From Kiritimatiellia bacterium (GTDB lineage: Bacteria; Verrucomicrobiota; Kiritimatiellia; UBA8416; JADHWI01): a DNA stretch of 64,000 nucleotides. Where the stretch lies: contig JADHWI010000005.1 of the NCBI GenBank assembly GCA_016783565.1, positions 18,668 to 82,667 of the forward strand, read 5' to 3'. The translations under genes were made by a program, and so were the position numbers. This document shows, one piece after another, positions 36,907 through 45,492 of this stretch (position 1 is the stretch's first letter; the number at the start of each line of letters is the position of its first letter). The notes beneath the pieces were generated by a model. It had not been told where the DNA came from and made no database searches. It was given only the letters and a program-made list of their open reading frames with translations.

Positions 36907-37688
36907 CGGATGATCAACCAGCCATGGACCGTCTCGTGGATGTTATTCGACGGTTGCGGGGACCGGATGGCTGCCCCTGGGATCGCGAGCAAACCCTTGA
37001 ATCTCTTCGCCCTTATCTGATTGAGGAAGCCTATGAGCTTCTGGAGGCGGTGGAGTCGGGTGATCCCGCAAAGCATCGTGAGGAACTGGGGGATGTTTTG
37101 CTCCAGATTTTGCTGCATGCACAGATTCGAGATGAGCAGTCCGATTTCAATCTTGAGGATGTGGTCGACCAGTTGACGGAAAAGCTTATCCGCCGACATC
37201 CGCATGTGTTCGGCGATGTGCAGGTCGATGGCGCGCAGGAGGTACTCAAGAATTGGGAAACAATCAAGGCCCGGGAACGTAATCAGCGCCGAAGTGAATC
37301 GGTCGTGCACGGTATTCCTGCTGCTTTGCCAGCGTTACAGCGGGCGCAGCGCATTCAGTCGCGTGCTGCGCGGGTGGGCTTTGACTGGGAGCATGAGGAC
37401 GACGTGCTCGATAAGATACATGAAGAAATTGATGAATTGCGTGTGGAACTGGATCGCTGTGACGCGCAACGCTCTGCCGAGGAGGTGGGTGATCTCCTGT
37501 TTTCGATCGTCAACTTTTGCCGGTTTCGTAAAATTGACGCTGAAGGTGCATTGCGTCATGCCACAACGAAGTTTGTGACACGTTTTCAAGGAGTGGAGCG
37601 TCGCGTGCATGCTGAGGATCGCGAGATGAGTGATTGCACCCTGGCTGAACTCGATGCACATTGGGATGCGGTGAAGCGCGAGGAGTGA
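36903..37688 (+). CDS. mazG: Nucleoside triphosphate pyrophosphohydrolase MazG
   Basis: A 261-residue all-helical MazG with two tandem domains. The first has LRGPDGCPWDREQTLESLRPYLIEEAYELLEA and EELGDVLLQILLHAQI, whose acidic residues bind magnesium. The second has KIHEEIDELRVEL and EEVGDLLFSIVNFCRF. It hydrolyses abnormal or excess NTPs. Third gene of the coupled HAD-thiC-mazG operon. Complete and of usual length. Confidence 0.95.
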   Translation: MTDDQPAMDRLVDVIRRLRGPDGCPWDREQTLESLRPYLIEEAYELLEAVESGDPAKHREELGDVLLQILLHAQIRDEQSDFNLEDVVDQLTEKLIRRHPHVFGDVQVDGAQEVLKNWETIKARERNQRRSESVVHGIPAALPALQRAQRIQSRAARVGFDWEHEDDVLDKIHEEIDELRVELDRCDAQRSAEEVGDLLFSIVNFCRFRKIDAEGALRHATTKFVTRFQGVERRVHAEDREMSDCTLAELDAHWDAVKREE

Positions 37689-37696
37689 AGACTCTA

Positions 37697-38980
37697 TTAT
37701 GGCGCCAAGCCAGCGACAAGGCGTGTTTCATTGGTGCGGATGTTTCGAATTTTCTGATCGCGACTGATCGCGCCGGTTTTTACAAGATGACGGGTCGCTT
37801 GCAAGTGGAAGGGTCCAAAGGTTGTACCGTCGGTCAGGTCTGCGACCCAGTCCATTCCTAATGCGGTGAGATCTGGCGCAGCAATCCAATGTGTGCCGTC
37901 AGAAGAGATCTGGTGTGAGGGATCAATGCGGCAATCGGTCGCCCATTTCTGTAGTTCGCTCAAGCTGGCAGGCCCATATTCTGCATAGTCGGCGTCTCGA
38001 ATGCGCCACTTCAGAGTTGCTGCGTTTTCGGTTTCTTGTTCGCGTTCCCGTTGCTCTTTATCGAATTGCTGTTGCAGGCGTCGGTTATCTTGTGCCATAT
38101 CCCGATTTTTTTTTTGCAGCGCTGTGAGCTCGCGGTTGAATTTGGCCTGTGCATCCTGCTCCTGCTTTTCTACTGTCTCGCGTGCAAGTCGTTCGGCCTG
38201 AAGCTCATCACGCATGCGGCTGAGGAGGGTCGCATCACGTTGGGACGCTTTGAGCGCATGGTCCAACTTCGCAGCAAGATCGGTTTCTTTATTGCGGGCG
38301 GCTTGCAGTTCTGCTTCAAGCATTGCAGCCTGTTTTTCTATCTGCGCAAGAGATTGCTTCAGTGCCGCTTTTTCGCTGGTTAATTTTTCGGTCGTACTAT
38401 CCAGTTTTTTTTGTAGTCGGGCTTGCTGCTGTTTTGTTGTCGTCAGCGCTTTTTTCGTTTGCTTTGATTCTTCCAGGGTTTTGGCCAGTTTGTTTGAGGT
38501 ATTTTTCAGGGCCGTGTCTGCTGCCTCGATCTTTTTCTGTAGTTTTGCACGAGTCTCTTTGTGCTTCTGTGTGATTTCTCGGACGGATTTCTGGCGCTTA
38601 TCTAACTCCTTTTGGGCATGTTCGAAGAGTTCCGTTGAAGCGTGGTGATCGTCTGAGAGTCTGTTGACTTGTTCGGTGAGGGCTTCGGATCGGTGGTGCA
38701 AGCGTCGCTTGTCATCCTGGTGCTTCTCTAAGGCTTGTTTGAGCTCGGAGATCTCTGATTCCAGCTTATTACTTTTGCGTTCAAGCCCTCGGGCGCTTTT
38801 GCGGGTGGATTGCACTTTCTCTCGACGCTTTTCTTTTTCCTGTTCGAGCCGTTGCTCAAGAACCTTGATGCGTCGTTCCGCGCCTTTGGCACGTTTCTCG
38901 GCCTCTTTGACTTGCTCTGCGATTTGGCGCGAGAATGCCTGCACGGCATCGCTGAGAGCTTTTTCGGTGAGATCAACCAT
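37697..38980 (-). CDS. Coiled-coil protein with two C-terminal GYF-like domains
   Basis: A 427-residue protein without signal peptide or membrane segment. Residues 10-330 are almost continuous charged coiled coil (Lys/Glu/Gln heptads). The last 95 residues hold two consecutive GYF_2-like modules, each about 45 residues: WRIRDADYAEYGPASLSELQKW and WVADLTDGTTFGPFHLQATRHL, both followed by an isoleucine-rich DxxI turn. GYF_2 modules bind proline-rich peptides and occur in PVC bacteria. A cytoplasmic scaffold or filament is inferred. Convergent with mazG, 8 bases apart. Confidence 0.65.
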   Translation of the reverse strand: MVDLTEKALSDAVQAFSRQIAEQVKEAEKRAKGAERRIKVLEQRLEQEKEKRREKVQSTRKSARGLERKSNKLESEISELKQALEKHQDDKRRLHHRSEALTEQVNRLSDDHHASTELFEHAQKELDKRQKSVREITQKHKETRAKLQKKIEAADTALKNTSNKLAKTLEESKQTKKALTTTKQQQARLQKKLDSTTEKLTSEKAALKQSLAQIEKQAAMLEAELQAARNKETDLAAKLDHALKASQRDATLLSRMRDELQAERLARETVEKQEQDAQAKFNRELTALQKKNRDMAQDNRRLQQQFDKEQREREQETENAATLKWRIRDADYAEYGPASLSELQKWATDCRIDPSHQISSDGTHWIAAPDLTALGMDWVADLTDGTTFGPFHLQATRHLVKTGAISRDQKIRNIRTNETRLVAGLAP

Positions 38981-39054
38981 AAATACCTTTCACTAAGTGC
39001 CTATTGTCTATGCGGTTTTGACGTTGGTGGTCAAGCTTTTTGGTCGCTGTTGTG

Positions 39055-39083
39055 TTGACAGAAGGCGGGGCAGATCCTAATCT
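39055..39083 (+). promoter_or_regulatory. Putative promoter of efp-epmA
   Basis: A perfect TTGACA (39055-39060), 17 bases, TAATCT (39078-39083), about 44 bases before the efp ATG at 39127, which has GGAGAG at a good distance. The -10 is weak. Confidence 0.5.
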
Positions 39084-39126
39084 GAGCGCCCATTTCAATC
39101 CGAAAACACAAGACGTGGAGAGAATA

Positions 39127-39690
39127 ATGTACAGTGCTTCAGATTTGCGCAAAGGCCTTCGAATCGAGATTGACGGTTCGCCCTATATTGTGACGGAATT
39201 TCGATTTAACAAACCCGGTAAGGGACAGGCGATCTATAACTGCAAATTGAAGAATATGCTTACGGGTAGCACCATGAGCAAAAGTTATCGTTCAAACGAT
39301 AAAATGGATAAGCCTGCCCTGTCAGAACGGCCGTTGGTTTATTCTTACGAGGATAGTGGCCAGTATGTCTTTATGGATGAGAACTATGAACAACTGGAGT
39401 TGACAGCTGAAGTGCTGGGCGACATGCGTCTTTTTCTCGAGGAAGACATGAAAGTCGATGTTTTGTTCTATAATGGTGCACCCGTGGGTGTGACGTTGCC
39501 GACTTTTGTTGTGAAGGTGATTGAATTTACCGAACCGGGGGCACGTGGTAACACGGCCACGAATGTTCTGAAACCCGCCACGGTGACCGGTGGTTACGAA
39601 GTAAACGTTCCGATTTTTATCAACCAGGGCGATACCATTCGTATTGACACACGCACGGGTGAATATTCAGAGCGTGTCGCAACGGCTTGA
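39127..39690 (+). CDS. efp: Translation elongation factor P
   Basis: EF-P relieves ribosome stalling at proline runs. The 187-residue protein starts MYSASDLRKGLRI and has the domain-I loop KPGKGQA, with the lysine that is beta-lysylated in EpmA-containing bacteria. Domains II/III end with DTIRIDTRTGEYSERV, the usual C-terminal signature. ATG at 39127 follows GGAGAG; the longer frame from 39040 crosses the promoter. epmA is 49 bases downstream. Confidence 0.96.
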   Translation: MYSASDLRKGLRIEIDGSPYIVTEFRFNKPGKGQAIYNCKLKNMLTGSTMSKSYRSNDKMDKPALSERPLVYSYEDSGQYVFMDENYEQLELTAEVLGDMRLFLEEDMKVDVLFYNGAPVGVTLPTFVVKVIEFTEPGARGNTATNVLKPATVTGGYEVNVPIFINQGDTIRIDTRTGEYSERVATA

Positions 39691-39739
39691 TGCCGGGAGT
39701 TGGTAATGGCCTAACGTGTTTGCGGGGGATGGTGGTAGT

Positions 39740-40630
39740 ATGAGACGCGATCACCTCATTTGTCGCAGCCGAGTTCTTCAGGCTTTACGACGTTTTTTTC
39801 TGCAGCGCGATTTTATTGAGGTGGAAACCCCTGTTCGCATTCCTGCGCCTGCCCTTGAGTTGCATATTGATGCCGAGTTGTCCGGGGATGCCTATCTGCG
39901 CACTTCTCCTGAACTGCACATGAAGCGGCTGCTTGCAGGTGGGATGGAACGAATTTATCAGATGGGCCCCTGTTTTCGTCGTGGCGAGCGCGGACGCATC
40001 CATCACCCCGAATATACGATGTTAGAGTGGTATCGGGCCCATGCGGATTACGAAGACATCCTCCGGGATACTCGAGCTTTGCTTCCGGAACTCTGTATGG
40101 CGGTTGTAGGCGACACGCACTTTACATACCTTGGAAGGCGTATAGACGTTGGGGAACCGTGGCACGAAATGAGCGTTCGGGACCTGTTTATGCGTGAAGC
40201 GGGCTGGGACCCCATCGCGGATTTTGATGCGGATCGCTTTGATCTGGATCTGGTTAACAAGATTGAACCGATCTTACCTGGCGATCGCCCCGTTATTTTG
40301 CGGGATTATCCCGCAAAGGTGGCTGCGCTGGCGCGTCTGTCGCCTGCGGATCATGCCGTGGCAGAACGCTGGGAGTTGTATCTCGGTGGCATGGAACTGG
40401 CGAATGCTTACTCTGAGCTTGTGGATGCGGTGGAACAGCGTCACAGGTTTGAGGTGTGTGCAGAGCAGCGGCGTGCAGCAGGTCGTGCGGTTTATCCGCT
40501 TGATGAGGCATTCTTGGCTGCTTTGCCCTGTATGCCTCCCTCGGGAGGCATTGCATTGGGTGTGGACCGCCTGGTGATGCTTCTTTCGGGTGCTGAGTCG
40601 ATAGAGGACGTTCTGGCCTGTTGCGTTTAG
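39740..40630 (+). CDS. epmA: EF-P lysine ligase EpmA (PoxA/GenX)
   Basis: A 296-residue paralogue of the class II lysyl-tRNA synthetase catalytic core, lacking the anticodon domain. Motif 1 region FIEVETPVRIP, motif 2 FRRGERGRIHHPEYTMLEWYR and motif 3 SGGIALGVDRLVML are clear. It attaches beta-lysine to the EF-P lysine, and the adjacent efp with KPGKG supports this. The lysine 2,3-aminomutase EpmB is not in the window. ATG at 39740 is used. It converges on obgE with a 4-base overlap. Confidence 0.93.
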   Translation: MRRDHLICRSRVLQALRRFFLQRDFIEVETPVRIPAPALELHIDAELSGDAYLRTSPELHMKRLLAGGMERIYQMGPCFRRGERGRIHHPEYTMLEWYRAHADYEDILRDTRALLPELCMAVVGDTHFTYLGRRIDVGEPWHEMSVRDLFMREAGWDPIADFDADRFDLDLVNKIEPILPGDRPVILRDYPAKVAALARLSPADHAVAERWELYLGGMELANAYSELVDAVEQRHRFEVCAEQRRAAGRAVYPLDEAFLAALPCMPPSGGIALGVDRLVMLLSGAESIEDVLACCV

Positions 40631-41670
40631 CGTGAGGGCAATTCAGGGGTCCAGGGGGCTGCAGGCTTGCGCAGAGGGGTTCCCAAGTCGTAGATGGCTC
40701 GCCGCAGAGGGGGAAGACCTTCTCCTGTTTCGGCTGAGATTTCCAGGGGTTGTGTGCCTGTCTCTTCTTTGAACCGTGAAATATTCTCGCGTGCGGCTTC
40801 GAGATCCATCTTGTTTGCCACAACGATAAACGGGCGCTCTGCCAGTGATTGGTCATGCAAGGTGAGTTCTTCTCGCAGGTTCGCAAAGTCGACCCAGGGG
40901 TCGCGGCCATCAACGCCTGCCATATCAATCACAAAGGTTAACGCAAATGCGCGTTCAATATGACGAAGAAACGCGTGGCCCAAACCTACACCTTCATGGG
41001 CACCTTTTATCAGTCCGGGGATGTCGGCCACGGTCAGGCTGGTGAAGTCCTCAAATTTCATGGTGCCAACAATGGGGTTCAGTGTGGTGAAGGGGTAGGA
41101 GGCCACCTTGGGATGCGCATCACTGAGTTTTCGTAGCAAGGAAGATTTACCGGCGTTCGGGAACCCAACCAGTCCGATGTCGGCAATGAGTTTCAGAATC
41201 AGTCGAAAATCCGCGTTTTCTCCGCGTTTTCCTTCTGTATGTTCCTGTGGGGCTTGGTTTGTGGAGGATTTCCAGTGCACATTGCCAAGGCCGCCTTTAC
41301 CGCCGGATGCTGCCACGAATTCTGAGCCATGCTCGACGATATCCACGAGCAGTTCTTTGGTTTCTATGTCTCTGACTTCGGTTCCACAGGGCACTTTGAC
41401 GATGCAGTCTTTTCCATTGCGTCCGTGCTGCTGTTTTCCCAATCCGGGACCCGCATGTTCAGCGCGCTGATGGGGCGAAAAGAAAATATGAATGAGAGAG
41501 GTGACGTCTTTATCGGCGCGGAGAATAACGCTGCCGCCGTGGCCGCCATCTCCGCCGTCCGGTCCGCCGCGGGGTACAAACTTTTCGCGACGAAAACTTG
41601 CGGATCCATTACCGCCGTTTCCTGCGTAGGTGTGCAGGATGACAGTGTCAATAAATGAGCGGGATTTCAC
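40627..41670 (-). CDS. obgE: GTPase ObgE/CgtA
   Basis: A ribosome-assembly GTPase of 347 residues: N-terminal Obg fold with AGNGGNGSASFRREKF and glycine-rich PRGGPDGGDGGHGG, then the G domain with G1 GFPNAGKSSLL, G3 DIPGLIKGA, G4 NKMD and G5 SAETGEG. No long C-terminal domain. The start is probably GTG 41670, just after the rpmA stop. Third gene of the widely conserved rplU-rpmA-obgE unit. Confidence 0.95.
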   Translation of the reverse strand: MKSRSFIDTVILHTYAGNGGNGSASFRREKFVPRGGPDGGDGGHGGSVILRADKDVTSLIHIFFSPHQRAEHAGPGLGKQQHGRNGKDCIVKVPCGTEVRDIETKELLVDIVEHGSEFVAASGGKGGLGNVHWKSSTNQAPQEHTEGKRGENADFRLILKLIADIGLVGFPNAGKSSLLRKLSDAHPKVASYPFTTLNPIVGTMKFEDFTSLTVADIPGLIKGAHEGVGLGHAFLRHIERAFALTFVIDMAGVDGRDPWVDFANLREELTLHDQSLAERPFIVVANKMDLEAARENISRFKEETGTQPLEISAETGEGLPPLRRAIYDLGTPLRKPAAPWTPELPSR

Positions 41671-41683
41671 AGTGACGTGCCGG

Positions 41684-41938
41684 TTAAGCCGTGGCAGCTT
41701 CAAGCACGGAGACAACTTTCCCCTGTTTTTCAAATGTCACGACGCCATCAATCAGTGCAAAGAGTGTGTCGTCTTTGCCGCGTTTGACGTTCTGTCCAGG
41801 GTGCAATTTGGTTCCGCGCTGACGAACAAGGATTGATCCGGCGCTGACGGTTTGTCCGCCAAATCGCTTAACGCCAAGGCGTTTTGAATTGCTGTCGCGC
41901 CCGTTCTTGGCTGACCCGCCACTTTTCTTATGTGCCAT
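41684..41938 (-). CDS. rpmA: 50S ribosomal protein L27
   Basis: An 84-residue L27 with the typical N-terminus [16 protein letters not shown], the [20 protein letters not shown] core and [17 protein letters not shown]. No N-terminal extension that would need the Firmicute-type processing protease. Between rplU and obgE in the standard order. Confidence 0.97.
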   Translation of the reverse strand: MAHKKSGGSAKNGRDSNSKRLGVKRFGGQTVSAGSILVRQRGTKLHPGQNVKRGKDDTLFALIDGVVTFEKQGKVVSVLEAATA

Positions 41939-41992
41939 TGTCTTCTCCTAAAAAAGTCGTCCTGCAGACCGCTTTTCGGCCTGAAAGGCTGA

Positions 41993-42307
41993 CTACTGGA
42001 TATTGTCCACCTTGAGTACGGTCAACTCCTGCCGATGTCCGACCTTGCGTGAGTAACCTTTACGGCGCTTTTTCTTGAAATTGACTACTTTCGGGCCGCG
42101 AATCTGATCCACAACGGTGGTTGTTACGGTGGCACCTTCGACGGCTGGTGTCCCGATTTTCAACTCGTTTCCGTCTGATACGGCTAAAACATTGGTCAGT
42201 TCCAATTTGTCGCCGGCTGTTCCTTCAAGCTTTTCCACCTGCAGGGTATCCCCTGTACTCACCCGATATTGTTTTCCACCGGTTTCAACTACAGCGTATG
42301 CTTCCAT
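41993..42307 (-). CDS. rplU: 50S ribosomal protein L21
   Basis: A 104-residue L21: MEAYAVVETGGKQYRVSTGD at the start, the C-terminal motif KKKRRKGYSRKVGHRQELT. ATG at 42307 has AAGGAAG 8 bases upstream; a longer frame to 42376 is leader sequence. First gene of rplU-rpmA-obgE. Confidence 0.97.
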   Translation of the reverse strand: MEAYAVVETGGKQYRVSTGDTLQVEKLEGTAGDKLELTNVLAVSDGNELKIGTPAVEGATVTTTVVDQIRGPKVVNFKKKRRKGYSRKVGHRQELTVLKVDNIQ

Positions 42308-42348
42308 GGTCTCGCTTCCTTCGGGTATTGTTTGCCCGTATTGATTTG

Positions 42349-42401
42349 TTCGTTTCCGAACGAAACGCGGGGACACTACGTGAAGTGGTGGTATGTGTCA
42401 A
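42349..42401 (-). promoter_or_regulatory. rplU promoter and leader hairpins
   Basis: On the minus strand TTGACA (42401-42396), 17 bases, TAGTGT (42378-42373). The leader begins with mutually exclusive hairpins: CGTTTC/GAAACG (42351-42367) and TTCGTT/AACGAA (42349-42364). Overlapping alternatives in a ribosomal-protein leader suggest L21 autoregulation, though this is inference. Confidence 0.5.
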
Positions 42402-42591
42402 GTCTTGCATAAGCGAAATTTTCAGAAAATCACGAGATTGTGCGCTGAATAATCTCTTCCGCTGCCTTTGTTGTATGCATTTTTGATTCTTGTTGAGTGT
42501 CGTGGCTTGTGGTATTTAATTATAGAGACGATGGTGATGTTGTGAGCATGTCATGCGGGTGGTGGGCGTGACTTGGTGCGTAGGGGGTGTC

Positions 42592-44583
42592 ATGGAACCG
42601 TTAGAGGAGATGGGTGCAAGTTCGGCTTCTACAACTGAGCCTCCGGTAAGTTATGACTTGGATGCAACGTTGGATTGTAATGATCCTGTGTGCCGGTATC
42701 TATTGGACCGATTGCCGGTAGGCTGTTTGTTGCTTGCCTCGGCTCCACCCGCACGTTGTCTGTTTGTTAATAAGGCTTTTGTTCGTATCACCGGTTACTG
42801 TCTTGACGATATTCCGACTTACAACGCATGGATCGAGAAAGCCTATCCGGATTCCCGTTACCGCGAACAGGTGACGGCATTCTGGGGTGAGGAGGATTCC
42901 TGCGGGAGTGGGGATACCCGGCCTGTACGGCGCATCATTTGTAAAGATGGAGCAGAATGTGCGATTCAGATGTGCGTGAAGCAGATGGGGCCTGACGCCG
43001 TTCTGCTGACGCTTGTGGATATAGACTGCAGGCGAGATCGTGATCAGGCGCTTCGCGATAGCGAACAGAAATACAGTAATCTTTTTCATCAATCTCATGA
43101 TGCCATTATTGTTCATGATCTGTCGGGAAACATTCTGGATGTTAATCAAAGTGCTTTGGATTTATTCGGTTATCAAACGAATGAGTTGTTGGCGTTGAAG
43201 ATTGCGGTTCTGCACCCGAATGATCAGGTGGATATCGCTCGTAAGGCCTTTCAAGATGTGGAGTCGGATGGGCATGCACGTTTTGAAATTCGTTTTCTCA
43301 GGAGGGATGGCAGCAGTTTCCCTGCAGAGGTGTCTTCAAGTCTGTTTGAGGCCTCCGGACGGCAGTTGGTGCAGGGTATTGTGCGAGACATGACTGAACG
43401 GATCGCGTCGGACAGTTACCGTCGCGGTATTGAGAATCGCCTGCGTCACATGCAAAAGATGGAGGCTGTGGGGGAGCTTGCCGGTGGTGTTGCGCACGAT
43501 TTTAATAATATGCTGACCGTTATTATGGGGAATTGTGAACTGCTGGAAATGAGCCTGAAGGAGTCTCCTGATTACGAGTTGGTCAAGCAGGTGTTGACAG
43601 CGGGACGTCGAGCGGCGGAGCTGACGGGGCAGCTCTTGGCCTTTGCCCGTCGAGGTGGTTTCTCGCCGCATGTGGTGGATGTCCATGACACAATTCGAGA
43701 TGTTCATGCACTGTTGCAGCATGGGATTGACCGAAAAATCGGGATCAATATTGAGCTTGGCGCTGATGTTTCTCAAGTCATGGCCGATCCTGCGTTTCTG
43801 CAGACAGCACTTTTGAACCTGGGGATCAACGCTCGGGATGCGATGCGTGATGGGGGCACGATTACATATCGCACGCGCAGTGTTGAATTGCTGAAGAAAA
43901 CCTCTATGGCGACGGGATTTGAGCTTGCACCGGGTCGCTATGTGGAGATTACGGTTTCCGATACCGGGTGTGGGATTACCCCGGAGTTGCGTGAGCGAGT
44001 CTTTGAGCCGTTTTTCACCACTAAGGAGACGGGGAAGGGGACCGGGATGGGGTTGGCGGCAGTCTATGGTTGTGCGAAGCGCCATGGTGGTAGCATCGAA
44101 GTGTCCGCAGGATCTCCTTCTGGTACTGTGTTTACGCTTAGGTTGCCGGAGACCATAGATGCTGATCATGTCGTAGATAGCCCTCCTGTCAGAGAGTTCA
44201 TGACAGGGCAGGGGCAGGTCCTGGTTGTGGATGATGAGGAAATGGTTAGAAATTTCGCTGCGACGGCCATTCGTAGCCTGGGGTATACGGTAACCACGGC
44301 TGTTGATGGATGTGATGCGGTCGAGTTTTACGCGCAGAATTGGACAAGCATTGATCTGGTGGTATTGGATCTCGTGATGCCGAACATGAACGGGGAAGAG
44401 GCATTTTTGGCATTTAAGCGTGTGAACCCGAATGTGCGTGTGCTGGTGGCAACTGGGTATACAGAGCAGGATATTTATGATCGGCTTGGCAAGCAAGGCG
44501 TTGCCGGGTTTGTGAGCAAACCCTTCCGCATTGATGATCTGGCGCGAAAAATCCACGCTCATGTGGGCGAGCAGGTGGACTGA
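42592..44583 (+). CDS. PAS-domain hybrid sensor histidine kinase
   Basis: A 663-residue protein without obvious membrane segments. A divergent PAS domain (about 40-150, [14 protein letters not shown]) and a clear PAS-PAC (about 165-280, [20 protein letters not shown] ... [11 protein letters not shown]) precede HisKA with [12 protein letters not shown] (phospho-His about 302). HATPase_c follows with [15 protein letters not shown] and GKGTGMGLA, then a C-terminal receiver with [11 protein letters not shown] and the phospho-acceptor Asp593 in [12 protein letters not shown]. Cytoplasmic sensing is implied. The proposed ATG 42592 has GGGGG upstream; 42553 is possible. No partner regulator lies beside it. 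Confidence 0.9.
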   Translation: MEPLEEMGASSASTTEPPVSYDLDATLDCNDPVCRYLLDRLPVGCLLLASAPPARCLFVNKAFVRITGYCLDDIPTYNAWIEKAYPDSRYREQVTAFWGEEDSCGSGDTRPVRRIICKDGAECAIQMCVKQMGPDAVLLTLVDIDCRRDRDQALRDSEQKYSNLFHQSHDAIIVHDLSGNILDVNQSALDLFGYQTNELLALKIAVLHPNDQVDIARKAFQDVESDGHARFEIRFLRRDGSSFPAEVSSSLFEASGRQLVQGIVRDMTERIASDSYRRGIENRLRHMQKMEAVGELAGGVAHDFNNMLTVIMGNCELLEMSLKESPDYELVKQVLTAGRRAAELTGQLLAFARRGGFSPHVVDVHDTIRDVHALLQHGIDRKIGINIELGADVSQVMADPAFLQTALLNLGINARDAMRDGGTITYRTRSVELLKKTSMATGFELAPGRYVEITVSDTGCGITPELRERVFEPFFTTKETGKGTGMGLAAVYGCAKRHGGSIEVSAGSPSGTVFTLRLPETIDADHVVDSPPVREFMTGQGQVLVVDDEEMVRNFAATAIRSLGYTVTTAVDGCDAVEFYAQNWTSIDLVVLDLVMPNMNGEEAFLAFKRVNPNVRVLVATGYTEQDIYDRLGKQGVAGFVSKPFRIDDLARKIHAHVGEQVD

Positions 44584-45492
44584 TTAGAATAAAGTCAGAG
44601 TGGTTTTCTCTCGGGTTGATTCGAGACGTGCGGTTCCTCCCAGGGCAATAGCGCTTCGATGTGGCACATGCCCATAGTTAAAACCTGCCGCAACGGGGCC
44701 ATTGATCCATTGCGGGAGTTCTTTCAATACCTCTTTCACAGATCCGTCTGCAGGATTTTTTGCGGTACAGTCTGTGAATTGGCCAAGCACCATGCCTGCG
44801 ATTTGCGAAAAGATGCCTGCAAGGCGTAATTGGGTCAGCATGCGGTCAATACGGTAGGGCTCCTCCTTGACGTCTTCGAGGACCAGGATGGATCCGGAGA
44901 AATTGGGACAATACGGTGTGCCCATGAGGGAAACCAGCATGGAGAGGCATCCGCCGATAATGCGACCTTCGCAGGTTCCTGCTTGTTGGTTTGTCAAGTC
45001 GCTGAATGAGACTGTTCTGCCCTCAAGGAATGCCCATAGGTTCGCGTTGTTCTGCTTGCTGTCGTTCTGAAGGTCCGGATATAGGTTGACCGCAGAATAA
45101 CTGATGAGCTCGGCGCGGGTCAGTAGTGCAAGCTGCAGTGCCGAGATGTCGCTGAATCCGATAAATGGCTTCTTGTGCGTAGCAATGGCTCTGTAGTCCA
45201 GCTTGTCCAGAATGCGCGGTGAGCCGTAGCCCCCGCGGGCCGCAAGAATGGCGTCGATCGTCGGATCTAGAAATGCGGTCATCAGGTCTTCAGCACGCTC
45301 CGCGTCACTTCCGGCGAGATAGCGCTCCTGTTTTCGGGCGTGGTGACCGAGGCGTACATGAAATCCCTTGGCTTTGAGGTGTGCGGCAATGTTTGATTCG
45401 TTGTCCTGGGGTAGTGGGCTGGCAGGTGAAATGACAGCAATGGTGGCACCGGGTGTAAGGGTGGGACGGGGAATGTCAGTATGTTGAGTCAT
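44584..45492 (-). CDS. ldcA: LD-carboxypeptidase (S66 family, LdcA/MccF)
   Basis: A 302-residue S66 serine peptidase: AVISPASPLP at the start, AARGGYGSPRILD with the nucleophile serine, GFSDISALQ, GGCLSMLVSLMGT, and LEDVKEEPYRIDRML carrying the catalytic glutamate, with a C-terminal GHVPHR histidine. LdcA removes the terminal D-Ala from murein tetrapeptides in the cytoplasm so that the tripeptide can be reused. It overlaps the Mur-ligase gene by 4 bases at the end of a peptide-transport operon, which supports murein recycling over MccF-type immunity. Confidence 0.9.
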   Translation of the reverse strand: MTQHTDIPRPTLTPGATIAVISPASPLPQDNESNIAAHLKAKGFHVRLGHHARKQERYLAGSDAERAEDLMTAFLDPTIDAILAARGGYGSPRILDKLDYRAIATHKKPFIGFSDISALQLALLTRAELISYSAVNLYPDLQNDSKQNNANLWAFLEGRTVSFSDLTNQQAGTCEGRIIGGCLSMLVSLMGTPYCPNFSGSILVLEDVKEEPYRIDRMLTQLRLAGIFSQIAGMVLGQFTDCTAKNPADGSVKEVLKELPQWINGPVAAGFNYGHVPHRSAIALGGTARLESTREKTTLTLF

